Under the pieces are notes generated by a model that ran no database searches, was not told where the DNA came from, and saw nothing but the letters and a program-made list of their open reading frames with translations. Made by a program: the position numbers and the translations under genes. A stretch of DNA of 64,000 nucleotides from Parasutterella secunda (GTDB lineage Bacteria; Pseudomonadota; Gammaproteobacteria; Burkholderiales; Burkholderiaceae_F), in assembly GCF_023336895.1 (NCBI RefSeq), contig NZ_JAMBLT010000001.1:310001-374000 (forward strand). The letters run 5' to 3'. Shown here piece after piece: positions 18,302 through 27,276 of this stretch (position 1 is its first letter; each line of letters starts with the position of its first letter).

Positions 18302-19378
18302 ATGCATATTTATCTTGTTGGCGGTTATGTCCGCGATTTGTATTTGACTCAGGAACTCGGTTATCCCGAAACGAAAGGAGATCGAGATTGGGTTGTTGTC
18401 GGCGCTACCGCTCAGGATTTATTGGATAGAGGCTTTCTGCCGGTCGGAAAAGATTTCCCAGTATTTTTACATCCCCAGACACACGAAGAATACGCGCTGG
18501 CCCGCACAGAAAGAAAAGTAGCTCCGGGATATCACGGCTTTACGTTTCACGCATCCAAGGACGTCACGCTTGAAGAGGATCTTAAGAGAAGAGATCTGAC
18601 GATTAATGCCATGGCGCTTGATGGTAAAACATTGATAGATCCTTACGGTGGCCTTACCGACATCCGGACAAAAACATTGCGGCATGTGTCCGAGGCTTTT
18701 AAAGAAGATCCCGTCCGCATATTGCGGATCGCTCGCTTCAAGGCTAAGTTGCCGGAGTTCAGTATCGCTACAGAAACACAACAATTGCTCAATGAAATGG
18801 TAGCCAATGGTGAGGCTGACAGCTTGGTTGCAGAACGAGTGTTTCTTGAAATGCGAAAAACATTAAAAGAAAAATCACCATCTCAATTCGTGACTGTTTT
18901 ACGTTCCTGTGGATTATGGAAACGTTTTTTCTTCGATTTACCTATCAGCCAAAATATTTTGGATCGTTTGGATCAAAACGCTGATATTCCGGAATCGGAA
19001 AAATTTGCATTACTGACCCATTGCGAAGACAATCCCGCACAGATAAAAGCTTTTATCACTCGATTGAAACCACCGGCCGAACTCATTGATTTGATTAACC
19101 TTTGGAATAAACTCAAAGGTTGTTTCGCTAAGACAGATTCTGAAAGTGTTTTGAAACTCATTGAAATGTGCGATGCGGTGAGAAGACCGGAAAGATTAAA
19201 TCACGTTTTGCATTTGGCTCAAATTGTCTATGACTTAAAAATTGATGTTTGGCAAAACGCCTTTGATCGAATCAAGCATATAGACTACGCACAAATTGCG
19301 GCCTCCTGTTCGGATAAATCCAAGATAGGAGAGGCTATACATCAAGCACGATTACTTGCAATTGAGGAGTGCAACTGA
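18302..19378 (+). CDS. cca: CCA-adding tRNA nucleotidyltransferase
   Basis: Adds or repairs the 3' CCA of tRNAs. Class II nucleotidyltransferase with [13 protein letters not shown] (GGxVRD) and the catalytic pair in [10 protein letters not shown] (DxD), then [16 protein letters not shown] and [15 protein letters not shown]. At 358 residues it is shorter than the E. coli enzyme and shows no HD phosphohydrolase motif, so it is the plain nucleotidyltransferase version. It follows slt by two bases, and the next gene folB starts one base after its stop, indicating an operon slt-cca-folB-ttcA. Confidence 0.93.
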   Translation: MHIYLVGGYVRDLYLTQELGYPETKGDRDWVVVGATAQDLLDRGFLPVGKDFPVFLHPQTHEEYALARTERKVAPGYHGFTFHASKDVTLEEDLKRRDLTINAMALDGKTLIDPYGGLTDIRTKTLRHVSEAFKEDPVRILRIARFKAKLPEFSIATETQQLLNEMVANGEADSLVAERVFLEMRKTLKEKSPSQFVTVLRSCGLWKRFFFDLPISQNILDRLDQNADIPESEKFALLTHCEDNPAQIKAFITRLKPPAELIDLINLWNKLKGCFAKTDSESVLKLIEMCDAVRRPERLNHVLHLAQIVYDLKIDVWQNAFDRIKHIDYAQIAASCSDKSKIGEAIHQARLLAIEECN

Positions 19379-19379
19379 G

Positions 19380-19763
19380 ATGTGTTGGTACACAGATCCA
19401 TTGCTTAAAACTTGTCGTCATATCGTCATCAAAGATATTCAAAAAAATATCTCGATAGGGGCGTATGAACATGAAATGCATGGCAAACAACCCGTCATTA
19501 TCAATGTCGAAGTGTTTGTGCAGACAGAAAACGAAAAAGATCAGTTGGACAATGCATACAACTATGATGAAGTGATTCAGACCATTGACGCGGTTCTGCA
19601 AAACGGTCACATTTGTCTACAAGAAACTCTAATTGACAAGATTGCAAATAAACTTTTAAATAACCCGCTTGTGTTGGCCGTTCTCGTTAGAAGTGAGAAA
19701 ACCCAAGCCTATCCCGATGTAAAAAGTGCTGCAGTAGAAATCTTCAGGACTCGACATGACTGA
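19380..19763 (+). CDS. folB: dihydroneopterin aldolase family protein (FolB-like)
   Basis: Small FolB-type enzyme of about 127 residues converting 7,8-dihydroneopterin to hydroxymethyl-dihydropterin in folate synthesis. Conserved points: [18 protein letters not shown] at the start, [19 protein letters not shown], the [13 protein letters not shown] segment with the substrate-anchoring Glu, and a C-terminal [22 protein letters not shown] 19380 comes directly after the cca stop with GAGGAG upstream. The end overlaps the ttcA start by eight bases. FolB and FolX cannot be separated with certainty. Confidence 0.82.
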   Translation: MCWYTDPLLKTCRHIVIKDIQKNISIGAYEHEMHGKQPVIINVEVFVQTENEKDQLDNAYNYDEVIQTIDAVLQNGHICLQETLIDKIANKLLNNPLVLAVLVRSEKTQAYPDVKSAAVEIFRTRHD

Positions 19764-20658
19764 TAAAAAAATTATCCCCATCATCGAAGACAATGCCATT
19801 GTCATTGAAAATGACTTGAATACGTTTGTCGATGAAGAAAAAAAGACCAAAAAATCTGTCGCTGAAAAAAAGAATGAAAAACGCATCATGCGCTTGGCCG
19901 GAAAAGCTATCGCAGAATTTGGCATGATTGAAGGCGGCGACAAAGTCATGGTTTGCATGTCCGGCGGCAAAGACAGTTACGTGTTGCTTGACGTTTTGAT
20001 GAAACTTCAAAAAAGGGCTCCTGTTCCTTTTGAATTAATCGCCCTAAATGTTGATCAACATCTGCCGAACTTTCCCAAAGAGGTTATTCCCAACTATCTG
20101 GAAAAGATTGGTGTGCCCTACCATATCGAAGATCAAGACACGTGGTCAATTGTCAAGCGCGTCATACCGGAAGGAAGAAATGTCTGTTCAGTCTGTTCAC
20201 GCCTTCGTCGGGGGATTATTTATCGAGTTGCTAAAGAACTTGGGGTTACAAAAATCGCACTGGGTCACCACATGGATGACATCGTCAGCACATTGCTGCT
20301 AAACATGTTTTACGGTGGAAGACTCAAAGGAATGCCTCCCATTTTAAGAAGTGATGACGGCCAAAATGTCATCATTCGACCGCTAGCCTATGTTCGGGAA
20401 TATGAAATCGAACGTTGGATCAAGTACCGTGACTACCCGATTATTTCTAAAGAAATTTGTCGGAAAATTGAAAATAAAAAACGGGCAGAAATCAAGGCTC
20501 TGATGCGTGAATGGGATCAAAAATACGACAGCAGAATCTACAACATTCTTATGAGTATGACTCGCGTAGCCCCTTCTCATTTGATGGATAAATCCATCTA
20601 CGACTTCAAAGCACTGATCCCGGATGCTTTGAAAGACAAATCTGTTGAGGAACTCTAG
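19756..20658 (+). CDS. ttcA: tRNA 2-thiocytidine(32) synthetase TtcA
   Basis: PP-loop ATPase thiolating cytidine 32 of some tRNAs through a [4Fe-4S] cluster. It shows [15 protein letters not shown] (PP loop), [14 protein letters not shown] (two cluster cysteines), and [20 protein letters not shown]. The usual third block (IIPCNLCGSQ in E. coli) is altered to [10 protein letters not shown]: the likely third ligand Cys survives but the PC and GSQ around it do not. The C-terminus [15 protein letters not shown] is standard. The N-terminal 45 residues are Lys/Glu rich. It overlaps folB by eight bases and the convergent rsmI by four. Confidence 0.92.
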   Translation: MTDKKIIPIIEDNAIVIENDLNTFVDEEKKTKKSVAEKKNEKRIMRLAGKAIAEFGMIEGGDKVMVCMSGGKDSYVLLDVLMKLQKRAPVPFELIALNVDQHLPNFPKEVIPNYLEKIGVPYHIEDQDTWSIVKRVIPEGRNVCSVCSRLRRGIIYRVAKELGVTKIALGHHMDDIVSTLLLNMFYGGRLKGMPPILRSDDGQNVIIRPLAYVREYEIERWIKYRDYPIISKEICRKIENKKRAEIKALMREWDQKYDSRIYNILMSMTRVAPSHLMDKSIYDFKALIPDALKDKSVEEL

Positions 20659-21563
20659 GCATTTTCCTTTTCGGACAAAAGCCAGCGATAGATTTCATCA
20701 CGTGTGCTGCCGACGATTTTGGCCGCTGTTGCAGCGGCTTTGGATGCTGACATTGCCGAAGCCAGCGCACGGATCCATTTTTTATCCTTTTCGTTAAGTT
20801 GAAAGGCTTCGGACTGAGGCGCGACATCAACCAAAATCACATATTCGCCCCTCGGTTCATGATGTTGCGACCATGCACAAAGTTCTTTGGCTGGCATCAC
20901 AGAGAAGGTTTCAAATTTTTTAGTCAACTCTCTTGCCACAACAATACGCCTTTCAGGTTGTGCCAGTTCTCCTAAATCATTGAGAACATCTTTAATTCGG
21001 TGAGGCGCTTCATATAAAACAAAACTATCCGATTGTCCGACAAGAGAACTCAATGCCTCATGTCTGGCCTTGGTTTGTGGTGGCAAGAAACCCACAAAAT
21101 GGAAACCTGCAGGCTCTAAACCTGCCGCTGACAAAGCAGTAATAACAGCGCTTGCTCCGGGAATCGGAATGACGCGGAACCCATGTTTAATCACTTCTCG
21201 AACGAGTCTGGCTCCCGGATCTGAAACCGCCGGTGTTCCCGCATCCGTCACCATAGCTACTTTTTCGCCCTTTTGCAGTCGTTCAATTATCATATGGGAC
21301 TGAGCAATTTCATTGTGTTCCCGAACACTTACAGTCGGAACAGAAATAGAAAATCGCTCTAAAAGTTTTTTGGTTTCTCGTGTATCTTCGGCTGCGATAA
21401 TATCTGCGCCAGCGAGTACCCACAGTGCCCTGAGAGTAATATCGGCGGCATTTCCTATCGGAAGACCCACAACATACAATGTGGAGTCAGGAAGGGTCTG
21501 TGACTCGAGACCAGCCATTTGCATTAATAATTGTTCCGACCATTGATTAGATTTGGATTGCAT
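20655..21563 (-). CDS. rsmI: 16S rRNA 2'-O-ribose C1402 methyltransferase RsmI
   Basis: Tetrapyrrole-methylase-fold enzyme that methylates the ribose of C1402 in 16S rRNA. At 302 residues it has the SAM-site sequence [48 protein letters not shown] and [13 protein letters not shown]. The C-terminal helical region ends in the RsmI-type [19 protein letters not shown]. It diverges from the LpoA-like gene with start codons about one base apart, so both promoters must lie inside the opposite gene. This pairing is a common Proteobacterial arrangement. Confidence 0.95.
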   Translation of the reverse strand: MQSKSNQWSEQLLMQMAGLESQTLPDSTLYVVGLPIGNAADITLRALWVLAGADIIAAEDTRETKKLLERFSISVPTVSVREHNEIAQSHMIIERLQKGEKVAMVTDAGTPAVSDPGARLVREVIKHGFRVIPIPGASAVITALSAAGLEPAGFHFVGFLPPQTKARHEALSSLVGQSDSFVLYEAPHRIKDVLNDLGELAQPERRIVVARELTKKFETFSVMPAKELCAWSQHHEPRGEYVILVDVAPQSEAFQLNEKDKKWIRALASAMSASKAAATAAKIVGSTRDEIYRWLLSEKENA

Positions 21564-21564
21564 C

Positions 21565-22848
21565 GTGAGAACTCGTTCTATTATCCGTTTTCTTTGTTTG
21601 GCTATTGTAGCGAGCTTTAGTTCGCTGAGCTCAGCTCAACAAGCTGTCTCTTTTGCTGTTTCTGAATCAGGCTTTGTGCCCACAACCTCAGAACAAAAGT
21701 TGAAGATTGCCGTATTAATGCCGCAAGTTGATAATCCTCTAACCGTCTTTGCCAATTCAATTGTCAACGGTATCAAGGCCGAGAATTCGCAACAATCCTC
21801 TCCGTATGAAATCATCCTGTTGCCGAGAAAAGCGGGGCAAAGCGCCTTATCTCACTTGCAGGATGCCGCTTTGATGGGTGCAGTAGCAGCGATAGGACCA
21901 GTGAGTCGCGATGATGTCAATGAAATTTCTCTTTTGCCGTTTTTGCCGCTTCCGGTCGTTTCATTAAATTTGCCGCAAAATGGCGTCTCTTCACCGGAAT
22001 TGATGATGAATTACTCTCTTTCACAAGAAGAAGAGGCTAAACAAATCACATCCATCGCCATTAAAGCTCTTCCCATCGGTACCGATGGCGTCATTCCCAG
22101 TGTCGCTATTTTTGAAGCAGACTCTCCGCTGGAGCACCGAATCGCCGATACGTATGCCAAACAATTACAGGCAGCCAATATCCCCTTTACTCGGCAGACA
22201 CTAACTGAAGAGCTCATGGCTCAATCCAAGTTTTACAGCATCGAAAACAGCTCTATTCCCAAACCGACTCTAGAAAAGTTGCCGGATGCGACTGAAGATC
22301 CTTATGGCTATCAACGCGTAAAGTTGCGCAATGAACGTTTGATGTCACAATACAGAGCAAAAGTCGAATTTGAAGAAGCCCCTTATCAGGCCGCTTTTTT
22401 GGTCATGGACGCTCGAACAGCGGCTCTCGTAAAGCCCCGCCTTCCACGAACAACACGAGTATGGGGCACAAGCATGATTAATCCCGGCAATCCGGAGCAA
22501 AGCGTTACAGCTTCGCTGACCTATGACCTTCAAAACGCCGGTTTTGTCGACTCACCTTTGATTGTTCGTTACAACGACGCTGATTTCAAGGCTAGTTTTG
22601 GTGTTAATCCGCCCGCCTCTTTACTTGAACGCAGACTTTTTGCTTTTGGTGTTGATGCCTATCGTTTAGCTTGCGTTTGGATGAAATGGCAACCGGACAT
22701 CCATATGGATGGAACGACGGGCACGTTATCGTTCAGACAAGGACTAACAGCCAATGTTGAACGTATTGCCCAGCCTGCCATGATTTTAAATGGGAAAATT
22801 GAAACGCTAACTGCTGAGCAACTTGCCCAACCTCTACAACGCCCATAA
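21565..22848 (+). CDS. LpoA/LppC-like penicillin-binding protein activator
   Basis: Periplasmic protein with a type-1 binding-protein fold, equivalent to the C-terminal half of E. coli LpoA (YraM), the outer-membrane activator of PBP1A. The signal peptide covers about 25 residues (IIRFLCLAIVASFSSLSSAQ), then KIAVLMPQVDNPLTVFANSI, AIGPVSRDDVNEI and the C-terminal GTSMINPGNPEQS to FGVDAYRLA. No lipobox Cys is evident, so it may be soluble rather than a lipoprotein. GTG 21565 is preferred to TTG 21553, because the latter would overlap the rsmI start. The position beside rsmI matches lpoA in other Proteobacteria. Confidence 0.75.
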   Translation: MRTRSIIRFLCLAIVASFSSLSSAQQAVSFAVSESGFVPTTSEQKLKIAVLMPQVDNPLTVFANSIVNGIKAENSQQSSPYEIILLPRKAGQSALSHLQDAALMGAVAAIGPVSRDDVNEISLLPFLPLPVVSLNLPQNGVSSPELMMNYSLSQEEEAKQITSIAIKALPIGTDGVIPSVAIFEADSPLEHRIADTYAKQLQAANIPFTRQTLTEELMAQSKFYSIENSSIPKPTLEKLPDATEDPYGYQRVKLRNERLMSQYRAKVEFEEAPYQAAFLVMDARTAALVKPRLPRTTRVWGTSMINPGNPEQSVTASLTYDLQNAGFVDSPLIVRYNDADFKASFGVNPPASLLERRLFAFGVDAYRLACVWMKWQPDIHMDGTTGTLSFRQGLTANVERIAQPAMILNGKIETLTAEQLAQPLQRP

Positions 22849-22855
22849 ATCATTT

Positions 22856-24688
22856 ATGACTACCTTGTTGACACTTCAGGACGCCGAATTAGCTTTCGGC
22901 GATCAGCCTCTTTTGGATCACGCCAACCTCACCGTGATGGACGGTGAGAGAATTGGTGTCATCGGACGCAATGGCACGGGAAAAAGCTCTCTTTTGCGCG
23001 TTATCGCCGGAGCAGACAAACTTGATGATGGCTCTAAAACGGTCATGGATGGACTGGGAATTGCCTATGTTGAGCAGGAACCCTTTTTACCTGAAGCCAA
23101 TACACTCAGAGAATCTCTCATTTTGCGTGGAAAACTTAACGAAGAAAATGATGAGCAGATAAAGTGGCGACAAATTGCACGGCTTGATGAGTACTTACAT
23201 CGTTTTGAACTTGACGGTGACAGACCCCTGCAGGGAGCCAGCGGAGGAGAGAAAAAACGCGCCGCTTTAGCACTCGCTTTTACCCAAAACAAAGATCTCC
23301 TTCTTTTGGATGAACCGACCAATCATTTGGATATTGATGCCATTTTGATTCTGGAAGAATTAATTAAATCAGAATATCGAGGCTCTAAATCTTTAATGGT
23401 GATCACCCATGACAGAGCATTCTTGGACTCTGTCAGCACCCGCATTATTGAGTTGGATCGAGGGGTTCTCAGAAGTTACCCTGGAAATTTTGAAGCGTAT
23501 GAAAACCGAAAAGAACAGGAACTGGCAGCTGAAGATATTGCTCGCAGAAAATTTGATAAGTTTTGGGCTCAGGAAGAAGTCTGGATACGAAAAGGGATTG
23601 AAGCGCGAAGAACCAGAAACGAAGGTCGGGTAAGGCGACTGGAGCGCTTGCGTGAAGAACGTGCCGCCAGACGAGATCGTTTGGGACAAATCAATCTCAA
23701 TATTGATGCCGGCATGAAAAGCGGCAAGATTGTGGCTGAGTTGGAAAAGGTCAGCTTGGCTTTTGGCGATAAAGTCATTGTCAAAGATTTGAATTTCAGG
23801 TTATTGAGAGGAGACCGTTTAGGTTTAGTCGGTCACAACGGCGTTGGTAAAAGTACTTTGATTTCTCTTATTTTGGGGAAACGTCAGCCTGACAGCGGAA
23901 CAATCAAACTGGGAACCAACCTGCAAATCGCTTATTTTGACCAACTGCGAGCCCAATTAGATCCCAATAAAACCGTGGCTGAAACCATTTCACCGGGTAG
24001 TGAGTGGATTGAAGTGGGCGGCTCAAAGAAACACATCATGGCCTACCTTGGCGATTTTCTCTTTCCGCCAAGAAGAGCCAATGTTCCGGTTTCCAATTTA
24101 TCCGGAGGCGAACGCAACCGTCTGCTTCTCGCTCGATTATTCGCTCTGCCAGCCAATTTGCTTGTGTTAGACGAACCGACTAACGATCTGGATATCGATT
24201 CCTTGGAGTTACTTGAGCAAACACTCCAAAACTATCCCGGCACTCTGATTCTTGTCAGTCATGATCGAAGATTTCTGGACAATGTTGTAACGGAAGTTTT
24301 AGCTCCCGAAGGCAATGGTCTTTGGCGAGAATATGTTGGCGGCTACTCGGATTGGCAACACTACAAACCCAAAATAGAGTCAGTAGTTAAAAAGGCTGAG
24401 ACCGTTGACAAAGTTGTATCGAAAAAGCCTAAACAGACCAAAATCAAATTAAGCTACAAAGAAAATAAGGAATTGGAGACCTTGCCTGAACACCTGATGC
24501 AGTTGGAAGCCGAGCGAGACGAGTTAATTTCGTCAATGAACGCTCCTGACTATTACACCAACCATAACGCCCAAGAGATTAAAGAACAAACGGAGCTCCT
24601 TCAAAACTTAGAAGCGCAAATTAATCAGGGCTACCAACGTTGGGAAGAACTTGAAAATAAAAGAACTTTTATCGAAAGTACTAAGTAA
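22856..24688 (+). CDS. uup: ABC-F ATPase Uup
   Basis: Cytosolic ABC-F protein with two ATPase domains and no membrane segment. Domain 1: GRNGTGKSSLL, ASGGEKKRAALA, LLLLDEPTNHLD. Domain 2: GHNGVGKSTLI, LSGGERNRLLLA, LLVLDEPTNDLD. Between them is the Arg/Glu-rich linker (RRTRNEGRVRRLERL), and a Lys-rich coiled-coil C-terminus (about residues 515-610) binds DNA or ribosomes in Uup. ATG 22856 starts the family N-terminus MTTLLTLQDAELAFG; the frame is open to 22823. It starts seven bases after the LpoA-like stop. Confidence 0.93.
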   Translation: MTTLLTLQDAELAFGDQPLLDHANLTVMDGERIGVIGRNGTGKSSLLRVIAGADKLDDGSKTVMDGLGIAYVEQEPFLPEANTLRESLILRGKLNEENDEQIKWRQIARLDEYLHRFELDGDRPLQGASGGEKKRAALALAFTQNKDLLLLDEPTNHLDIDAILILEELIKSEYRGSKSLMVITHDRAFLDSVSTRIIELDRGVLRSYPGNFEAYENRKEQELAAEDIARRKFDKFWAQEEVWIRKGIEARRTRNEGRVRRLERLREERAARRDRLGQINLNIDAGMKSGKIVAELEKVSLAFGDKVIVKDLNFRLLRGDRLGLVGHNGVGKSTLISLILGKRQPDSGTIKLGTNLQIAYFDQLRAQLDPNKTVAETISPGSEWIEVGGSKKHIMAYLGDFLFPPRRANVPVSNLSGGERNRLLLARLFALPANLLVLDEPTNDLDIDSLELLEQTLQNYPGTLILVSHDRRFLDNVVTEVLAPEGNGLWREYVGGYSDWQHYKPKIESVVKKAETVDKVVSKKPKQTKIKLSYKENKELETLPEHLMQLEAERDELISSMNAPDYYTNHNAQEIKEQTELLQNLEAQINQGYQRWEELENKRTFIESTK

Positions 24689-24715
24689 TAACCTATCTCA
24701 TTTATAAAAAATATC

Positions 24716-25065
24716 TAAGTTTATTTTTGATAGTTTATCTCTGACAAATAATGAAGATTTATTGAACAGTCTTTAGCTGAGCGAAAAGAGACAGGCTCCG
24801 TGCCGCCTATTTTCCGGCGGCATGAAAAGACGTGACATGGCGCACAAGCATTTGTACAAAAAGCGCCGTTATCGTACTTGAGGTGCCTACTGCTGGTATT
24901 GATGTTCAATTGAGAAAGCCATTTGGCAATTTATTGGGAAGCCGCATTTAAAGGGACATACCTTTATGCTCTCCATTCACTGTTTGAAAGAGAGGCAAAA
25001 TCTGTGCTCTGAAATTGCCGCCACTAATCACGAACAGATTGTCACAACTGGTACTACAGATTAAT
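24716..25065 (+). pseudogene. relic of an ABC-2 exporter ATPase (YadG-like), 3' half, broken
   Basis: Homology to YadG-type drug/polysaccharide exporter ATPases is spread over three plus-strand frames. Frame A: NEDLLNSL, a TAG at 24774 where relatives have Trp, then SEKRQAPCRLFSGGMKRR (ABC signature, 24813-24833). Frame B from 24868: VIVLEVPTAGIDVQLRKPF, a Walker B in which the catalytic DE has become EV. Frame C from 24950: KGTYLYALHSLFEREA. Frame A again from 24966: HCLKERQNLCSEIAATNHEQI, ending VTTGTTD. The Walker A half is absent because uup ends just upstream, and no partner permease is left. The alignment was made by eye from memory of YadG. Confidence 0.8.
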
Positions 25066-25395
25066 CATTAGATTCTGTTGAGCAAAATAGTCTTCGTTTT
25101 CGTCTGATTAAGGATCAAATTCCAAAAAACGACCTCCTCGTGTTCTGTATTCTGGAATTCAAAGTTTTGTGATCGTTTTCTTTTGATGCTATGGATCTCG
25201 GAACTATCCTCGAAGTGTTTCAAATAACCCTCTGCAAAATTGAAAATCTCCAAACATCCCTGGTTACATAGGAAGTGTTTGGCTTTAAAAAGCCTACAAA
25301 ATCAAAAACTGATTGCTCTAAATCGAAGGCCCCTAAAAAAGGGCTTTCGTCTTACAATAAGCGGGTTAAGAAACTTATTGTTTTTGAGGTCAATC
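25066..25395 (+). other. non-coding gap; possible tail of the relic and one hairpin
   Basis: No convincing gene. In the same frame as the relic, SLRFRLIKDQIP and later ILEVFQITLCKIENLQ may be the eroded C-terminal domain of the exporter ATPase, but the likeness is weak. A 9-bp hairpin with one G-T pair lies at 25324-25349 (CGAAGGCCC / GGGCTTTCG, A-rich loop) without a T run on either strand. Promoter and ribosome site (GAGG 25386) of the acyl-CoA ligase are at the end. Confidence 0.5.
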
Positions 25396-27237
25396 GTGGC
25401 TATTGATTCCACTGAAATTCGATTTAAATCTCTCTGTCAACTCAAGACACTTGATCAATTTGTTCCGGCGCGAGCAAAAATTGCGCCTCATACAGAAGCG
25501 CTCAGGCAATTTGACCGTCGTTCAAATACGTGGGAACGGATTTCCTATCGAGATTTAGACGAACGTATTCAACAGTGGCGCCGAGCTTTTAGCAAAATGG
25601 GACTAAAACACGGTGATCGAGTAGCCATATTATTGCCCAATGGTGTGGACGCTATTTGCTGCGACCAGGCGGTACTTGCCAACGGTTACGTCCCTGTTCC
25701 TTTGCACGCGATTGACACCGCAGGATCCAGTGCATTCATCATTGCCGATAGTCAAGCCTCCGTTTTGGTGACTAATCGTCAGAGCCGTTGGGATGCCATT
25801 TATCTCACTCATACGGTCATGCCTGATCTGCGCAATGTGATTTTCACTGAAGAGTCTGCACCTGATATTCGTCAAGATGGGGTGCAACACTGGGATTTGG
25901 AATCATGGCTTGCGACCGGGCATGGTGTTGAGCAATTGCCGGAACCCCCGACCGAAGATGACCTAGCGGCCATTGTTTATACGTCTGGCACAACCGGTCG
26001 CCCGAAAGGCGTGATGCTGACACACAAAAATGTCGTCAGCAACGTCATTAACACACTCAAAACCGTTTCTCCCAAACCCGGAGATGTGTTTTTATCCTTT
26101 TTACCGCTTTCGCATACTTTCGAGCGCATGGCTGGCTACTACCTTGCGTTGGGCATGGGTTGCACGATTGTATTTACACGGTCGATTCAACAGTTAGCGG
26201 AAGATTTCCGCATCATTCGTCCGAATGTCATCATCTCGGTTCCCCGAATTTATGAACGTATTTTTGCAAAAGTACAAGCTAAATTAGCTCGTGAATCCGG
26301 CTTTGTTCGATTCTTATTTAATTGGGCAGTTGATGTCGGATGGAGACGTTTTTGTAAGAAATACGGACTGCCCGCTCAAAAAGGCGGCATAACCGTACTT
26401 GATCCCATCATTTGGCCGATTCTTGAACGATTGGTTTCAAAGACACTTTTGAATCAATTCGGAGGACAACTTCGAATCGCCATCAGTGGTGGTGCTGCAC
26501 TCAACGCTAAAGTCGCCAAGGCCTTCTGCGGATTAGGTCTGCCTATCATTCAGGGCTACGGAATGACAGAATCCAGCCCCATCATCGCTGGTAATTCTCT
26601 TACCTACAATCACCCAAGCACAGTCGGCAAACCGTTACCCGAAACGAATGTTCGCTTGGGTGAAGAAAACGAAATTCAGGTTAAATCACCTTCTATCATG
26701 AAGGGATACTGGAATCGTCCACAAGCCACTCGCGAGGCCTTCACCGATGACGGTTGGTTAAAGACCGGAGACGTCGGAGAATTTGACCATGAGGGCTTTT
26801 TGCGAATCGTTGGTCGAATCAAGGAAATTATTGTTACAAGCACTGGCGAAAAAGTGCCACCTGCCGATTTGGAATTGGCGATTGAAATTGATCCTCTTTT
26901 TGACCAAGCTTACGTAATCGGTGAAAATCGTCCCTTTATTTCAACTATTGTTGTCTTGAATAAAGAGGAATGGGGCAAACTGGCGGCCACTTTGGATTTA
27001 GACCCGAATGATCCGGAAAGTCTCCTGGCTACTGTGACCCGCAATGCGGTGCTCAAACGCATTAAGACCGCAGTGAAAGATTTCCCGCAGTACGCTTTGC
27101 CTCGAAATGTTCATATGACGCTGGAGCCCTGGACGATTGAAAACGGCCTTATGACCCCGACGCTCAAACTCAAACGAAAGGTATTAGCGGAAAAATTTGC
27201 TCCGCAAATTCAAGCACTTTACGCAGGTCATCGCTAA
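25396..27237 (+). CDS. long-chain acyl-CoA synthetase (AMP-dependent ligase)
   Basis: Adenylate-forming enzyme that activates fatty acids with ATP and CoA. From GTG 25396 (GAGG six bases upstream) it has 613 residues, in keeping with FAA1/FadD15-type ligases. The AMP-binding P-loop is VYTSGTTGRPKGVML; the adenine motif is IQGYGMTESSP; then LKTGDVGEFDHEGFLRIVGRIKEIIVTSTGEKVPP, which carries the hinge and C-terminal lysine region. An N-terminal extension in frame back to 25240 is unlike the family. Expected role is phospholipid recycling or fatty-acid uptake; no beta-oxidation genes are near. Confidence 0.88.
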   Translation: MAIDSTEIRFKSLCQLKTLDQFVPARAKIAPHTEALRQFDRRSNTWERISYRDLDERIQQWRRAFSKMGLKHGDRVAILLPNGVDAICCDQAVLANGYVPVPLHAIDTAGSSAFIIADSQASVLVTNRQSRWDAIYLTHTVMPDLRNVIFTEESAPDIRQDGVQHWDLESWLATGHGVEQLPEPPTEDDLAAIVYTSGTTGRPKGVMLTHKNVVSNVINTLKTVSPKPGDVFLSFLPLSHTFERMAGYYLALGMGCTIVFTRSIQQLAEDFRIIRPNVIISVPRIYERIFAKVQAKLARESGFVRFLFNWAVDVGWRRFCKKYGLPAQKGGITVLDPIIWPILERLVSKTLLNQFGGQLRIAISGGAALNAKVAKAFCGLGLPIIQGYGMTESSPIIAGNSLTYNHPSTVGKPLPETNVRLGEENEIQVKSPSIMKGYWNRPQATREAFTDDGWLKTGDVGEFDHEGFLRIVGRIKEIIVTSTGEKVPPADLELAIEIDPLFDQAYVIGENRPFISTIVVLNKEEWGKLAATLDLDPNDPESLLATVTRNAVLKRIKTAVKDFPQYALPRNVHMTLEPWTIENGLMTPTLKLKRKVLAEKFAPQIQALYAGHR

Positions 27238-27276
27238 AATACGACCTTTCGCACTTGATATTAGAAGAACAACACT

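Noticed and set aside
24721-24909. Small minus-strand frame with a CAPCH (haem c-like) motif
   Set aside because: The plus strand here encodes recognisable pieces of an ABC ATPase; the CxxCH is coincidental.
25324-25349. Hairpin before the acyl-CoA ligase as a terminator
   Set aside because: Stem is fair but no T run follows on either strand.
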